NCBI GenBank assembly: GCA_036346375.1
Contig: CM070500.1
Coordinates: forward strand, 73,412,525-73,476,524
Reading direction: 5' to 3'
Origin: Guadua angustifolia
Taxonomy: Eukaryota > Streptophyta > Magnoliopsida > Poales > Poaceae
Length of the DNA stretch: 64,000 nt
The first letter of the stretch is position 1. The number at the start of each line of letters is the position of its first letter. The notes under the pieces were generated by a model that saw only the letters and a program-made list of their open reading frames with translations, had not been told where the DNA came from and did not search any database. A program made the translations under genes and the position numbers. Below, in pieces: positions 10,488 through 20,879 of this stretch.

Positions 10488-11174
10488 TAGTTGGTTTCTT
10501 GTAAGATCGAGGATGAGCCTAGAGGGGGGTGAATAGGCTTTTCTAAATTTTCTAATACTAAAATTCAAGTTTAATGAATTCTAAGAACTAGTGACAATTT
10601 TGGCAAATGTACCACTTTACAATTCTAGTGATCACAAATGATATCCTTACGCAAGTATATCAAAACTAAGCAAGTAGCACAAGAGAATCAAATTACTAGA
10701 ATTGCACAAGAGTAAAATCAAGCAAACCACAAATGATGGACAAGAGAATTTATCCCGTGGTCTCGGAGACTTGCCGGTCTCCCCTACTCCACGTTGAGGT
10801 GACTTGAACTCTTTCAAGCCGGCTCCACTTGCTTGAGCCTTCCCCGATCACTATTGATAGCTCTTCCCGCTCCCGGGTGGCGAAGCCAGTGCCTTCACAA
10901 CCGCCCGGGTCTTCACACAATCTTCTTTGTGAAGATCACCGGAGCCTCACGCCTCCAAGCCGTCTAGGAGGCGGCAGCCTCCAAGAGTAACAAACTTGGC
11001 GTGGGCTTGAACTCAAGAGTGCAATCAATATGGCTCACTAATGCAATCCACTCGATTTTCCTCTCCAAGAACTCAAGAATCAAGAATTGAATGTTCTAAT
11101 GGATGGAGAGAGTTACTAGGGCTTAGAATGTATTCAATGGAGTCACCAACCAGGCCCTAGCACAGGTGAGGGGG

Positions 11175-11182
11175 TATTTATA
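11175..11182 (-). promoter_or_regulatory. TATA box of left LTR
   Basis: TATAAATA on the minus strand, flanked by GGGGTT and CCCC. The matching box in the right LTR, which would drive the element, is at 30837-30844. Confidence 0.65.
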
Positions 11183-11241
11183 ACCCCCAACCACTCAAAC
11201 TAGCCGTTATTTTCTTTTACTGCAGATTTTACGCCATGGCA

Positions 11242-11490
11242 GGTACTACCGCCCTCTAAGGGCCGGTAGTACCGCACTAGGGGTTCAACGGCTATGCGGC
11301 GCATTTATTACACTGACACGTAGCCGTTACGTGCGAAGACTTTATGGCCGGTACTACCGCCCTTGGGGTGCGGTAGTACCGCACCTGCCGACCGGAAAAG
11401 AGATTGCTCTGGAATAAAGCTACCGCCAACTAAGGTGCGGTAGTACCGCATTCGCGGTACTACCGCTTAGGCCGAGCGGTAGTGCCGGCT
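11242..11490 (-). promoter_or_regulatory. Array of GCGGTA(C/G)TACCGC palindromes in U3
   Basis: About seven full or near-full copies of a 12-13 base palindrome (for example 11263-11275, 11370-11382, 11437-11449, 11454-11466) lie just upstream of the TATA box in transcription sense. Palindromic U3 motif arrays are described for Sireviruses. Dyads of this size suit dimeric transcription factors, but no factor is inferred here. The equivalent block of the right LTR (30900-31140) has lost most perfect copies. Confidence 0.6.
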
Positions 11491-11986
11491 ACATGCGACC
11501 CGAAGGAGAGGCGTTCTGCCATAAAGCTACCGCCGTAGAAATACCTGGAGTAATCAAGATTTATGGATTACTCGCCTATCACCTATTAGGTAGTACCCCC
11601 TTCAAGAAATTTCGAATTGATTTTTCTCTTGATCTCACGAGTATGCAACTAGACTATTGAGCCATTATTGATGCACTTTTAAACTTCAAGACCCAAATCA
11701 AGTCCCTCTTAATAGTACGGCTCCTATCCTAACAATCCGATCTTTACTTCCAACTCCAAGATCGGTAAAATGTCTAAACAAAATCTCTAAAGTTTTATAC
11801 CTTCATTTCTTTTGCTCCTTTTGCGCGTACTCCTTCCATTTTGAACTTGTGATACTTCAACGTCAATAGAAAAGTAGATTTTCCTGTTTTCAACTTACTC
11901 ACGCAAACATCGTTAGTCTTTTAACCTTGATTGTCATTAATTACCAAAACCTTAACTCACATGGGGGCCTAGATGCTTTCATTTCT

Positions 11987-12172
11987 CCACAGTCAAAAGT
12001 CAAAAATCAGCATTCCATTTGTATTAGGAGAAGCCGAAAGCTGACAATTGGTCTATGGTAGCTTTCCACCGCTTCAGTGGGTTAGGGTTCTAACTTTGGT
12101 ACTAGAGTTGAAAAAAATTATCTCTTTTTCACCAAGTATAAAATCCTAAACCCCACCTCTCTCACCCCCATT
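11987..12172. repeat. 186-base duplicate of the Sirevirus right flank
   Basis: This stretch matches 31639-31824, the DNA immediately right of the element, at 185 of 186 positions by eye (one C/T difference near CCGCTTCAGTGG). It is preceded by the same TSD tttct. It therefore copies host DNA from the other side of the insertion. Confidence 0.85.
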
Positions 12173-12250
12173 AATTAATTACCAAAACCTTAACCTTGAT
12201 TGTCATTAATTACCAAAACCTTAACTCACATGGGGGCCTAGATGCTTTCA
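12173..12250 (-). repeat. Truncated LTR end with filler
   Basis: 12192-12250 is the last 59 bases of the LTR, ending GCTTTCA, and is followed at once by the purine tract of the element. Bases 12173-12191 repeat part of the same LTR (ATTAATTACCAAAACC) and look like filler DNA from end joining. Confidence 0.75.
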
Positions 12251-12264
12251 ATCTCCCCCTTTTT
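12251..12264 (-). promoter_or_regulatory. Polypurine tract next to the LTR
   Basis: Read on the minus strand AAAAAGGGGGAGAT ends directly at the LTR start TGAAAGC. It would prime plus-strand cDNA synthesis. Similar GGGGGAG tracts occur at about 12433, 12728 and 15550, matching the multiple purine tracts known in Sireviruses. Confidence 0.7.
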
Positions 12265-12775
12265 GGTAATTGATGACAATCCTTATAAACGAATTGAAGT
12301 AAATTGAAATTTTGGGTGAGTGACCAATAAAAAATTAATTACTCACACCGTGGGATTCTCTTTTAGCAATATTTTGTCATTTTAGAGGACAAAAGGTATT
12401 TGAGTCAAGATATTGCTAAAAGAGAACACAACTCCCCCTACAAATGTGCTATGGATTAGCAATAATGATTTTGCACATTTGTATATGAGTTTTATATGAC
12501 AGTAGAAATTATGAGCTGAATAAGCCTGGCTTTACAATACAAAACTCATAAGAGAAGAAGATTTATCATTGAGCGCAAAAGAAACATATGAAATATAACA
12601 AGAGTTCAAATCCAACAACAACCACATAGAGTTCAAATCCAGCAACCACATAAGTCAACAAGTTCATTACAATAAAATAGATTATGCTAAGAGATTATAG
12701 CTTTAGAGGACTTCAATTCTTCACTCTTCTCCCCCTTTGTCATCAAGGACCAAAAGGGGACCGCCAACAAGCCGT
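12265..12775. other. Sirevirus 3' untranslated region
   Basis: Non-coding DNA between the extra ORF and the left LTR. It has two extra purine tracts (near 12433 and 12728) and nothing else recognised. Confidence 0.5.
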
Positions 12776-14288
12776 CTACTCTTCATCATCTCCAGGAGCA
12801 GAGCCGGGCGGCGAAGGAGGAGACCATGGAGACCAGTCGGATGGTGGGGGAGGGTGAGAGGAAGGAGGAACACTGCTGCCATCCGGACGACGACGCTGGT
12901 AGGACTGATGGTATGAGCGATAGTGATCAAAAGAAGTGCTAAGCGTGTCCAAGCGCTCTCGGACTTCCTCAACCATTTGGCGATTATTGTACTGAAGCTC
13001 CAAAACAAGTGCAAACTGGCCCTACATGTATGATTCTTGTCGTGCAAACCCGGCCATCATATCCGAACGAAGAGTCTCAAGACTAGCAAGGTAGGCATCG
13101 GGCACGGAGGCAGCTTGTGTGGCTTGAGCTTGGGCTTGGGCTGCTTGTGCCGCTTGAGCTTTTGCTTGAGCTGCTTGCTCGGCTATGTGATGCAGGACTT
13201 GAGGTGGAGCAACTCGAGGCTTGTATGGCTTGTGAGGAGTAGGAGTAGCACCATTATACTCAGCAACTCTTCGGATCAGTGCCATGATATACGGAGCAAA
13301 GTAAATGGTCTTCCCCCTGTCCCTAGCAGACAGAGCCATCTCCCTCATGATGAAGTCCACAACATCAAATTTTTCTTTCGCCATGACCTTTGCAATGACA
13401 TTCCAAGCATAGCCTCTCACAGCATCGAAATTTCCACTCTTTGGATGAATAGTGACACAAATGATTTTATTTACCATGCTTGGTTGGAGTTGAAGTCCAG
13501 CTGAGTTTCCAATTCTGAAGGTGTGAGATTGATCATAGAAAACTACAGCTTGATCCAAGGTCAAAGGAGGCTCGTCGTGAATCTTAGGATACCGACTATG
13601 GAAGATTCCCAAGGCATGCTCAAAATCATCCTTAGAAGCAGTGTATCTGTGGGAGTCGGTCATCCAGGTGATTTGCTCAAAGGAGTCAGAAACATGAAGT
13701 GTCGCATAAAATTGCTTGATGACCTTCTCATGATAATCAGTCCTTGTACCAAGGAAGTTGTACAGGCTAGCTCCTCCAAACAGCTCCGGAATTCCAACAA
13801 ATTCTGGCTGTTCTCGAACATGCTTCCAACTAACCCATCGCTGATTGGCAAAGTCCTTCTCCAGATAAATTTGTTCATAGACCTTCTGCTGGAACAGGGA
13901 ATGGAACCTTGGATTGGTGGCGGGCGAGGTGGAGATATCGATTCGACCTGCGAGCATAATAATCATCGCCTTTAATTTGAGAAGGATCGTGCCTTCCAAC
14001 CGGAGGAACCACTTCTTCTTCCTCAGAACTTTCCTCATTGTCACTTTCAGTCTCATCTTCACTGCCGGTGATTTGAGGAGCGGCTGCGGGGACTTTTCTC
14101 TTCTTAGACTGGGAAGGCTCAGCAGGACCCTTTCCTTTAGCCCTTGTGGTTCTCATGGCGACGGTGAAAGAGTTGTCGCTGTCTCCACTATCGGTGTCCG
14201 AAGTGGGAATGCCTCGACTCTTCGTCAACTTCCTTACGCCTCTACCCCCACCAGATGGACCGGTTCCGGCAACCTTGGTGCGAGGCAT
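12776..14288 (-). pseudogene. Extra ORF in env-like position of the Sirevirus
   Basis: ATG at 14288-14286 starts a reading of about 500 residues with two defects: a frameshift near 13920 and a TAG at 13022-13024; reading resumes in frame to a stop at 12776. The N-terminal part is Ser/Glu-rich and acidic with basic KKRK, suggesting nuclear targeting. The middle (near FGGASLYNFLG, FYATLHVSDSF) looks like the plant 'putative transposon protein' domain found in retrotransposon extra ORFs. Then follow an Ala/Gln-rich repeat, a short coiled coil and a Pro/Ser-rich tail. No signal peptide or clear membrane helix is seen, so envelope function is not supported. Role unknown. Confidence 0.6.
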
Positions 14289-14320
14289 GATCTAGAGAAG
14301 TTTCAAGGAGTTTAGGGTAT
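14289..14320 (-). promoter_or_regulatory. Candidate 3' splice site just before the extra ORF
   Basis: On the minus strand a pyrimidine-rich run with CCCTAAACTCC (branch-like) leads to CTTCTCTAG three bases before the ATG. This would suit a spliced subgenomic RNA for the extra ORF, the way env-like genes of some plant elements are expressed. Motif evidence only; no donor was chosen. Confidence 0.4.
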
Positions 14321-15622
14321 GAGCAATGAGAAAAATAGGATTTGACACGAAAGAAGTGAAATGTGTAAAAGTTGTAGCGGAAAGTTCCCTCGAATGGCTC
14401 GAAATGGGTCTTTGCCAAGACGGGCGGCACTACTGCATCTTGGAGGCCCAGAGTACAAGAAAGTTGGTACTACCGCTCCTGATGGCCGGTAGTGCCGCCC
14501 GAGCGCGACCAAGGTGGGTTTTGAGCGCATTTGAGACAATGTTGAGGCACTTGAAGATTTAAACATGGATTAGGGCCTAGAGAAGATCAAGGATTTCTAT
14601 TTTAAACCTAATCCTCAAAGATCTTGCCTCAATACAAGTTTACACATTTCAAATATTCATTCAACCCTAGATTGCTCAAAAGAGAATGAATCAACGAGAG
14701 AGAATGAGGGGGATTGATACCTCTTGGAGGAGAGGAACGCAAAGATTATTTCCAATGGAAGAACCCCCACAAAACTTCAAGATTTCGGTGGAGATGGATT
14801 TTAGGGTTAGAGGAGGAGAGAGAGAGACAGCCGCACGGGAATGAAAGGGGGCGGTTTCGGGTGAGGAGGAATGAAGAAGAGAGAGAAAAGGGAGGTCCAG
14901 GCGGTTTGAGTTTGGGTACCACCCATTTACGATCCGAGCGGTACTACCGCTCCTTGACCCCGATAGTGTAAATCTTGAATACTACTGGTAAATCAATGCG
15001 GCCGGTAGTCTTAGAGTGCAAAATTGAATAAGCGAGAATTTTGAGAGAATTTGATTGCGAAATTGCTCATATATTGACATACATGAATATAAGTATATAT
15101 TAGAGCATTTCCAACCACAAGATAAGCACAAAACAAAACCTTCAAACACAATCAAATAAGGAATAATGATTTGACTTGATCGAGTTGAAATACCACATAA
15201 GAAACTAGAAATATGGCATTCTAGTTCTATGGGCAAAACTCAATTGTGCTTTTAGTAGATCAATATAGATCGGAATTTTGAGTTTATCAAACTTTTCAAG
15301 AGCAAAATTTTTATTTTTATTAGTAACATAAAGAGGATATAATATGATAGAAGTTTCATAAAGATGAGCTTTATATAGTAATAGATTGTAAATGAAGATT
15401 TTAAGAAACTTTGCACTCGGTAAAACTAAAATAAATTATTTTTCAAATAATTTGACTTATAGAGTCTAGTTTTATCTTTTCAAGATAAATAGCACAATCT
15501 TCAATTTTTACATGTAGGGGATGTGATATATACATGAATTGCATATTACTCCCCCTTGATGTGAGACACAACTAGAAGAACGATCACCAAATAAAATCCA
15601 ATAACCAACCAAAAAAGTACAT
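14321..15622. other. Sirevirus spacer between pol and the extra ORF
   Basis: Non-coding. It repeats the palindrome found in U3: GGTACTACCGC near 14468, GGCCGGTAGTGCCGCC near 14482, GCGGTACTACCGC near 14938. A purine tract lies near 15550. The 15100-15540 part is very AT-rich with no feature seen. Confidence 0.5.
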
Positions 15623-16019
15623 TTAGGCCACATTAGAGATATCTATGATATTTAATTCATTTCTCAATTTGCAAAATCTAGCCTCATCTAAGGGTTTAGT
15701 GAGTATATCTGCTAATTGATTTTCGGTTCGAATATGACTAATCTCAATATCTCCTTTTCCAACATGATCTCTCAAGAAGTGATGACAAATATCTATATGC
15801 TTGGTTCTTGAGTGTTGAACGGGATTGTTGGCTATTTTGACCGCGCTTTCATTATCACATAAAAGAGGCACCTTTTTAAAATTTATTCCATAATCCATTA
15901 GAGTTTGCCTCATCCATAACAATTAAGCGCAACAACTACCGGCGGATATGTATTCGGCTTCGACGGTGGATAACGCTACGGAGTTTTGTTTCTTAGAGAA
16001 CCATGAAACTAGGGATCTA
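15623..16019 (-). pseudogene. Sirevirus RNase H, C-terminal part
   Basis: This continues the RNase H cut at 25398: GRSLVSW and AEAEYISAG (near 15950) followed by DNESAVKIANNPVQHSRTKH and a C-terminus ending near 15623. One TAA (near 15924) interrupts the frame. It is separated from the N-terminal part only by the nested element and the 5-base duplication cctag (16020-16024 and 25397-25401). Confidence 0.85.
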
Positions 16020-16071
16020 CCTAGTGTCAGCGTATTATACGCTAGGGTACCGCTTCCACGCATAAAGTCAC

Positions 16072-16520
16072 GGTCCACGTGGCGCCGGACCGCCGGGCGG
16101 CGATCGCGACCACGCCGGCGTGTCGGTCACGTGGCGCCGGCGGCGGTGGCGAAAGCACGCCTGCTGCTTTGGCGCCCAGCCCGTGGCGGCGAACCATCGG
16201 CGGCGATCACGGCCGCCGGCGGCGTCGGTCCGCGTGGCGCCCGGCGGCGGGGCGAAGCGCTGCTTTCGCGGCGCCCGGCACGTGGCGGCCGGAGCCGCCG
16301 AGCGGCGATCCGCGACGCCCGGCGGCGTCGGTCCACGTGGCGCCCGGCGGCAGTGGCGAAGCACGCCACTGCCGGCGCCAGCCCGCGTGGCGGCGGGCCA
16401 TCGAGCGGCGATCCGCGGCCCGCCGGCAGCGTCGGTCCACGTGGCGCCCGGCGGCGAGTGGCGAATACGCCTTTCGCCGGCGCCCGATCCACGTGGCGGG
16501 TGGCGGCGATTGGCGAGGCC
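16072..16520 (+). repeat. Tandem ~102-base repeats with ACGTGGC cores in U3
   Basis: Units begin GGTC(CA)CGTGGCGC near 16126, 16230, 16332 and 16434, with partial units at either end (16072, 16488). Each contains CACGTGGCG, a G-box/ABRE-like core, and short GC-rich inverted segments (GCCGGCGCC). The long open frames on both strands of this block are a by-product of GC richness, not genes. Confidence 0.75.
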
Positions 16521-16826
16521 TACCTTTCGCCCGCCGCAAAACAGAAAGGTGGCGCCGGTAGCCGCCTCGAAAGGCTCCTTCAGCGCCGTCTGCGTGTCGA
16601 ACGGCGAGCTCGCCGCCGCGAGCTTATCGATTGCAAGGGTTTACGCAACAAGCCCATTCCTCGGCGCCTCTCACCTACATCACAAGGGTCCCCATCCGTG
16701 AGGACCGGGCAAGAACGCAGCGTAGGCATTTAATGAGGCCGAGGAGCAGGACAACACGAGAGGAAGCATTAAATGTATTTAGATCGACATGATGACCCTC
16801 CTTGTACCTACCCGTTAGCTTTGGCC

Positions 16827-16834
16827 TATATAAG
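16827..16834 (+). promoter_or_regulatory. TATA box of nested 5' LTR
   Basis: TATATAAG, same position relative to the repeats as in the 3' LTR (25062-25069). Transcription would start near 16860 and run into gag. Confidence 0.65.
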
Positions 16835-17159
16835 GGCCCTCGGGTGCATGGGGAAGGGGATCGGATCTAGATCGGTCGACCAAGCAATACTAGAAAGCTA
16901 GCGGATGCGCTTGTAACTCGAGAACTCTGTCTTGGTTCGATACACCCATAAGAAATTTAGCGGGGCGTAAGGTTATTACCCTTCTCACAAGGGGCTGAAC
17001 ACAGGTAAAAATCACTTGTTCTTCCTAGTTAAGTGGCAGAAGCCCTCGTGGAGAAGTCCTCTAGGGTTTAGCCCCTCGATTAGCTTGACCACGAAGCGCC
17101 CTCCTAAGAACAAAACCGGTCAGTAGATCACGGGCTGTCACGGTGGAATCTGCCGAGCA

Positions 17160-17182
17160 GTAGCGCGGAGTAGGGGCTAGTG
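17160..17182 (+). other. Degraded primer binding site region
   Basis: After the 5' LTR the text GTAGCGCGGAGTAGGGGC resembles the conserved leader after the LTR of many grass Gypsy elements, but with changes, so the primer tRNA cannot be named. Confidence 0.35.
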
Positions 17183-17214
17183 GTTGGCTTTTCCGACTAA
17201 CTCCCGGCGGACTT

Positions 17215-18990
17215 GTGTTAGCGGTTGACGAGCTCACGCATCGAAGATGGCGGATCCGCAGACACGAGATCTCGCGGGGCGGCGGCGACCAAAGCGCCTC
17301 CGGCCGTCAGCCGGTCGAGGAACCGCCGTGCCCGCCCTGCGGGGCGCCGCCGCTCTCCCGAAGCGGTGGAAGCGGCCCGTCGTCGAAGGTAGCCATGGGC
17401 CACCCCGCCAGAACTTACGCCGCCGTGCCCTTCGGACCACCGCCGGTGGAGTTCGCGGGGACTCTCCGCCACTCTGTGGCTGCAAGCATCTTGGCCTCGT
17501 GGATCGGCCCGGCTGGGTAGAGCTCCCGGCGGTCGAGCACCGGCGTACCTCGGCGCCTAAAGCGCATCTGGCGCTCTCGAGCCTCGAAATCGCCCAGCGA
17601 GAAGGCCTGGCAGTGGGCGGGTCAAAAACGCGCGCGCCATCCGGTCCGGCTCCTCGAGGAACCGTGAGGACCTTCGCTCTCATCTGGGCCAAAGCCCGGC
17701 GGCCTGTGATGACAACCAGCGATCGTCTGCCGCGCCATCCGGACAGAGCGTCGCCATAGCAAGCGGTGGCGGCCGACAATGAAGTCCCCTCGTGGCCCTC
17801 GCCCGCGGGGCCGGGAGAGAGTCCATCCTCCGACTCCTTGAAGAAACGGCCTCGCGCTCCCATCTTGCGGTCTCGGGCCGGGCTTCGATGGCTGCTCGGC
17901 TCCCTCTCTGGCGTCGGTGCGAGGCCTTCTCCGGCGAGCTGCGCGCGTGCTGGCAGACGAGTTTCGCCCGGCGGCCATAGAAAATATGGCGGCACCACCA
18001 ACCCGAGGAGTTCCTCCAAATCTACGGCGATGGTGCGGGCGGCTAAGCGGATCTGAAAAGGTCATGGCCAACTACCTCCCAGCGGCCTTGGCGAGTTACG
18101 CCGCTCTGGTGCTTGAATCTCCCAGGTCGGTGCACTCGTGGGGGCGGTTGTCGACATTTTTGTCGCTAATTTTGAGGCTCCTTGGCGCGGCGGTGTGGAG
18201 GATGACCTCCATACAGAGCAAGAAAGGGAGTCGCCGTGACTTCATCCGTGATTACATCCTTTGCCCAACACCATCCCCACATCTCCGAGCAATCGGTCGT
18301 CATCGCCAGCCGGGAGGCGTCTGCGACCGCAAGATGAAGGAAAGATGGCCACCCATACCATCGGCTCAACCTCAGAAGCTTTTCTCCTCGCACATAAGTC
18401 TTGGCAGACTCTGAGGCGAGGGCGGCCCCCCCCAGGGTGGCTAAAGGCAGGGCAATGGGACATCGAAAGGTCCCGTCGTCTTGCAAGAAAGCGCTGAAGC
18501 CTTGGCGAGAGCCAGGCGAGTCTTGGCAGCCCGGCGCGGCAACGAAGACCCGCGCCTCGAAGCGCCCGCCCGGCCGCGTAATGACCACCAGGCGGCGCGG
18601 CGGCCGTCGTGGCCGTAACGATCGCCGTGATCGGCGCGATGACCGCCGCATGGCCGTAAAGCAGCCGCTGCGATCAAAGGAGGGCGAGCCCTCTTGCCGA
18701 TACATAAAACCAATACCCATGACCTGAACAAGCTGCCGGTGCGTGGGCGAGATAGTGGAAGCGGCTCAAGGCGCGCCGCCGATGATGATCAAGATAAAGA
18801 TCCGCCCATCGGCTTTTCGACAAGCGGATCACACTTGTGGCGTACATCCACGGTGGTTCATCCACCATTCCCTCAACGCCGCTTACAAGCGGTGAAAAGG
18901 GAGGTATCGCCACGGCGTCGAGCTCGAGGGCAGGTCGGACCTTTGAAATGGTCGAACAAGCGATCACCTTGATCGGGCCGACCACCACCG
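17215..18990 (+). pseudogene. Nested Tat element gag, badly broken
   Basis: An ATG at 17247 opens a Gag-like N-terminus that shifts frame within 30 residues. Typical Gag pieces appear in changing frames: a YGGTTNP block near 17987, VMANYLPAAL near 18062, RSVHSWGRLSTF near 18135, and the Gag-protease linker (GGSSTIP and KWSNKR-like text) near 18850-18960. At least four frame changes are needed. The long minus-strand frame at 17234-18019 is a shadow of GC-rich DNA. Confidence 0.6.
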
Positions 18991-19029
18991 AGCACCCGAC
19001 TGGGGCATCTCCGATCGTGGTAGCACCAC

Positions 19030-19345
19030 GGTCCGGAATGTCTGGTGGGCGGTCTTGATGGACAAAGGCGGCTCCATCAACCTCTTATGCTGCGTCGGCA
19101 TTCATGGTATTGCGAGATCGCGCCAGGACTGCTTGAGCCTGCCGTTCTTGGGTGGCCCCGGATCTGGGCTTGTTCCCCTTAGGTCAAGTTGCCTCCCGTC
19201 ACTTTTGGGGAGAAGGATAACTACCGCAGAGATGGTGGATTTGGTCATGATTTAGTCCTCCCATAGCATATACTTGGTCGGTACGTTGGTCAAGTTCATG
19301 GCGGCTACCCACTACGCTTACATGGTGGTGAAGATCTGGGGCCAG
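19030..19345 (+). pseudogene. Nested Tat element protease remnant
   Basis: LMDKGGSINLL near 19055 matches the retropepsin active-site block with an extra residue after the Asp, and LVKFMAATHYAY near 19290 is the downstream conserved block. The frame changes between them. Confidence 0.6.
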
Positions 19346-19759
19346 GCCCCATTGTTATCAACGTGGATAGGTGCTGAAGCCTGCGCCACAAGCAGGCTTG
19401 GGATCTGGCGGTGCCACTTCGTCGGCGTGTGCGCCACTCCTCGAGCCCTCGGCCGGACCCGTGCTTCACCGGCTCGCCGGTGAAGTAAAGGTGGTGCATA
19501 CTGAGTGAAGGCGAACCCCGAACGTCGGCATTGGCGCCAACCTCGGCGCCAAATAGGAAGGCGCTCGTCACCTTCCTCAATCAAGCGAGCGTGTTACTTT
19601 GCAGCCGTCAGACATATTGGGGTCCCCGGAGGTGATCGAGCACCGATTAACAACGCTCGGCGTCGCCGTCCGTGAAGGTCGGGAAGCGGTAGCCGGCGGC
19701 GAGATGCCATTCGTGAGGAGGTAGAAAAGCTGGCGGCCTTGAGGAATAGTCGAGGTCTC

Positions 19760-20420
19760 TCACCTGGTGGCTTGCCAACCCGTGCTCGTCAAGAAATCAA
19801 CGGGAAGTGGCGCGTATGTGTCGATTTCACCGACCTCAACAAAGCACAGAAAGATCCTTATCCTGCGAGTCGACCTCATCGTAGACTCCACGGTAGGGTG
19901 TGAATTCTTGTGCTTTTTGGATGCATACTCGGGTACCACAGTTAGCATGGCGCTTGAAAGCGAAGAAAAAATGCTTTTGTAACCCCAACGGTGTATCTTT
20001 GTTATGTAAGGATGGCTTTTGGTTTAAAGAATCGAGTTCTACTTACGGCGTGCTATGCATATTACCTTAGCCCCTAGATAGGGCGGAACCTTGAATTATG
20101 TTGATGATTTGGTGGTGAAAATCAAAAAGTGAAGAAATGATCCAAGGCACGGAGGAGACCTTTGCTAACCTCCGGATGAATCACTGAAGCTCAACCCGGA
20201 AAAATCGTGTTGGTGTGCCCTCGACAAATTGTTGGGTTTTACGGTATCGGTAGGGGCATTGAGGCCAATCGACAAGATATCGGCCATCGAGCACATGAAG
20301 CCGCGGTAGCGACTCAAGCAAGTCAATGTTTGGCGGTGCTTTGGCCTCCTGAGGCGGTTCATTGCCGATTGGAGAAAAAAAGCTTGCCTCTGTTCAAAAT
20401 TCTTTGAAAAAAGACTAATT
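19760..20420 (+). pseudogene. Nested Tat element reverse transcriptase remnant
   Basis: The RT core is recognisable in shifting frames: PVLVKKS near 19780, FLCFLDAYSG near 19910 (first catalytic Asp), and VDDLVVK near 20102 (YVDD-like). At least three indels break it between 19790 and 20110. Conserved residues are intact while the frame is lost, as expected for recent damage or sequencing error. Confidence 0.7.
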
Positions 20421-20760
20421 ACTTGAGTGGGCGGACGAGGCCTTGAAGGCATTTGAAGATTTGAAGCGGTACCTCTCCTCTCCCCGTCTTTGGTTTCTCC
20501 GTGCGGGTGAGCCTTTGCTTACATATATTCTTGCCACCCACGTTGGTGGTGGCCGTGTTGATCGCTTGAAGAGGAAAGGCGTTGAGAGGCGATCTACTAC
20601 ATCGACAAAGTATTGCATGAAGCGAACCGGTATCCATGAGCTCAAAAGATGTTGTATCACGATCCTAGTGGCGTCGAGGAAGCTGCGGCATTATTTCAAG
20701 GCGGAAATTACCGTGGTCACTGCCTACCCTTTGCTTGAGATTCTCCATAGCAAGTGAAGC
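20421..20760 (+). pseudogene. Nested Tat element RNase H remnant
   Basis: AFEDLKRYLSSP near 20446 and SRKLRHYFKAE near 20676 bracket the Gypsy RNase H. The segment stays open for 104 residues but is in several frames relative to the expected order. The SRKLRHYF block here is the one missing from the Tat copy at 1-6735. Confidence 0.65.
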
Positions 20761-20879
20761 GGAGGCGAATGCTAAATGGTCGGTGGGTGAAATTTAACAT
20801 CAAGTTTGTGCCCATACTTGCCATCAAGAGTCAAAAGTTGGCGGAATTAAATGGCCGAGTGGACTCCGCCACTCTGGTG

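Larger units (their letters stand above)
10500..11981 (-). repeat. Left LTR of the Sirevirus-like element
   Basis: Begins TGTAAGATCG at 10500 and ends GCTTTCA at 11981 on the plus strand. It is near-identical to the right LTR except in a block at about 11215-11600. In element orientation U3 starts at 11981, and the TATA box is at 11182-11175. It is followed by the TSD tttct and 186 bases of duplicated flank rather than by element interior, so it resembles a solo LTR joined to the rest. Confidence 0.85.
16025..17159 (+). repeat. 5' LTR of the nested Tat element (1135 bp)
   Basis: Starts with TG and should end in CA near CCGAGCA (17159). It holds a GC-rich tandem array in U3, a TATA box at 16827-16834, and a U5 whose text matches the 3' LTR with many one-base gaps. 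It is about 105 bp longer than the 3' LTR, one repeat unit. Confidence 0.85.

Noticed and set aside
12776..14288. Sirevirus extra ORF as a true envelope gene
   Set aside because: No signal peptide, transmembrane helix or glycoprotein-like Cys pattern is visible; only the position is env-like.
16068..16733. Long open frames on both strands rich in Arg, Pro, Ala and Gly
   Set aside because: They come from GC-rich tandem repeats in an LTR U3 region; all frames are open because of composition, and none resembles a protein.
17234..18019. 261-codon minus-strand frame
   Set aside because: It lies opposite the nested Tat gag, whose motifs (YGGTTNP, MANYLPAAL) are on the plus strand; it is a GC shadow.
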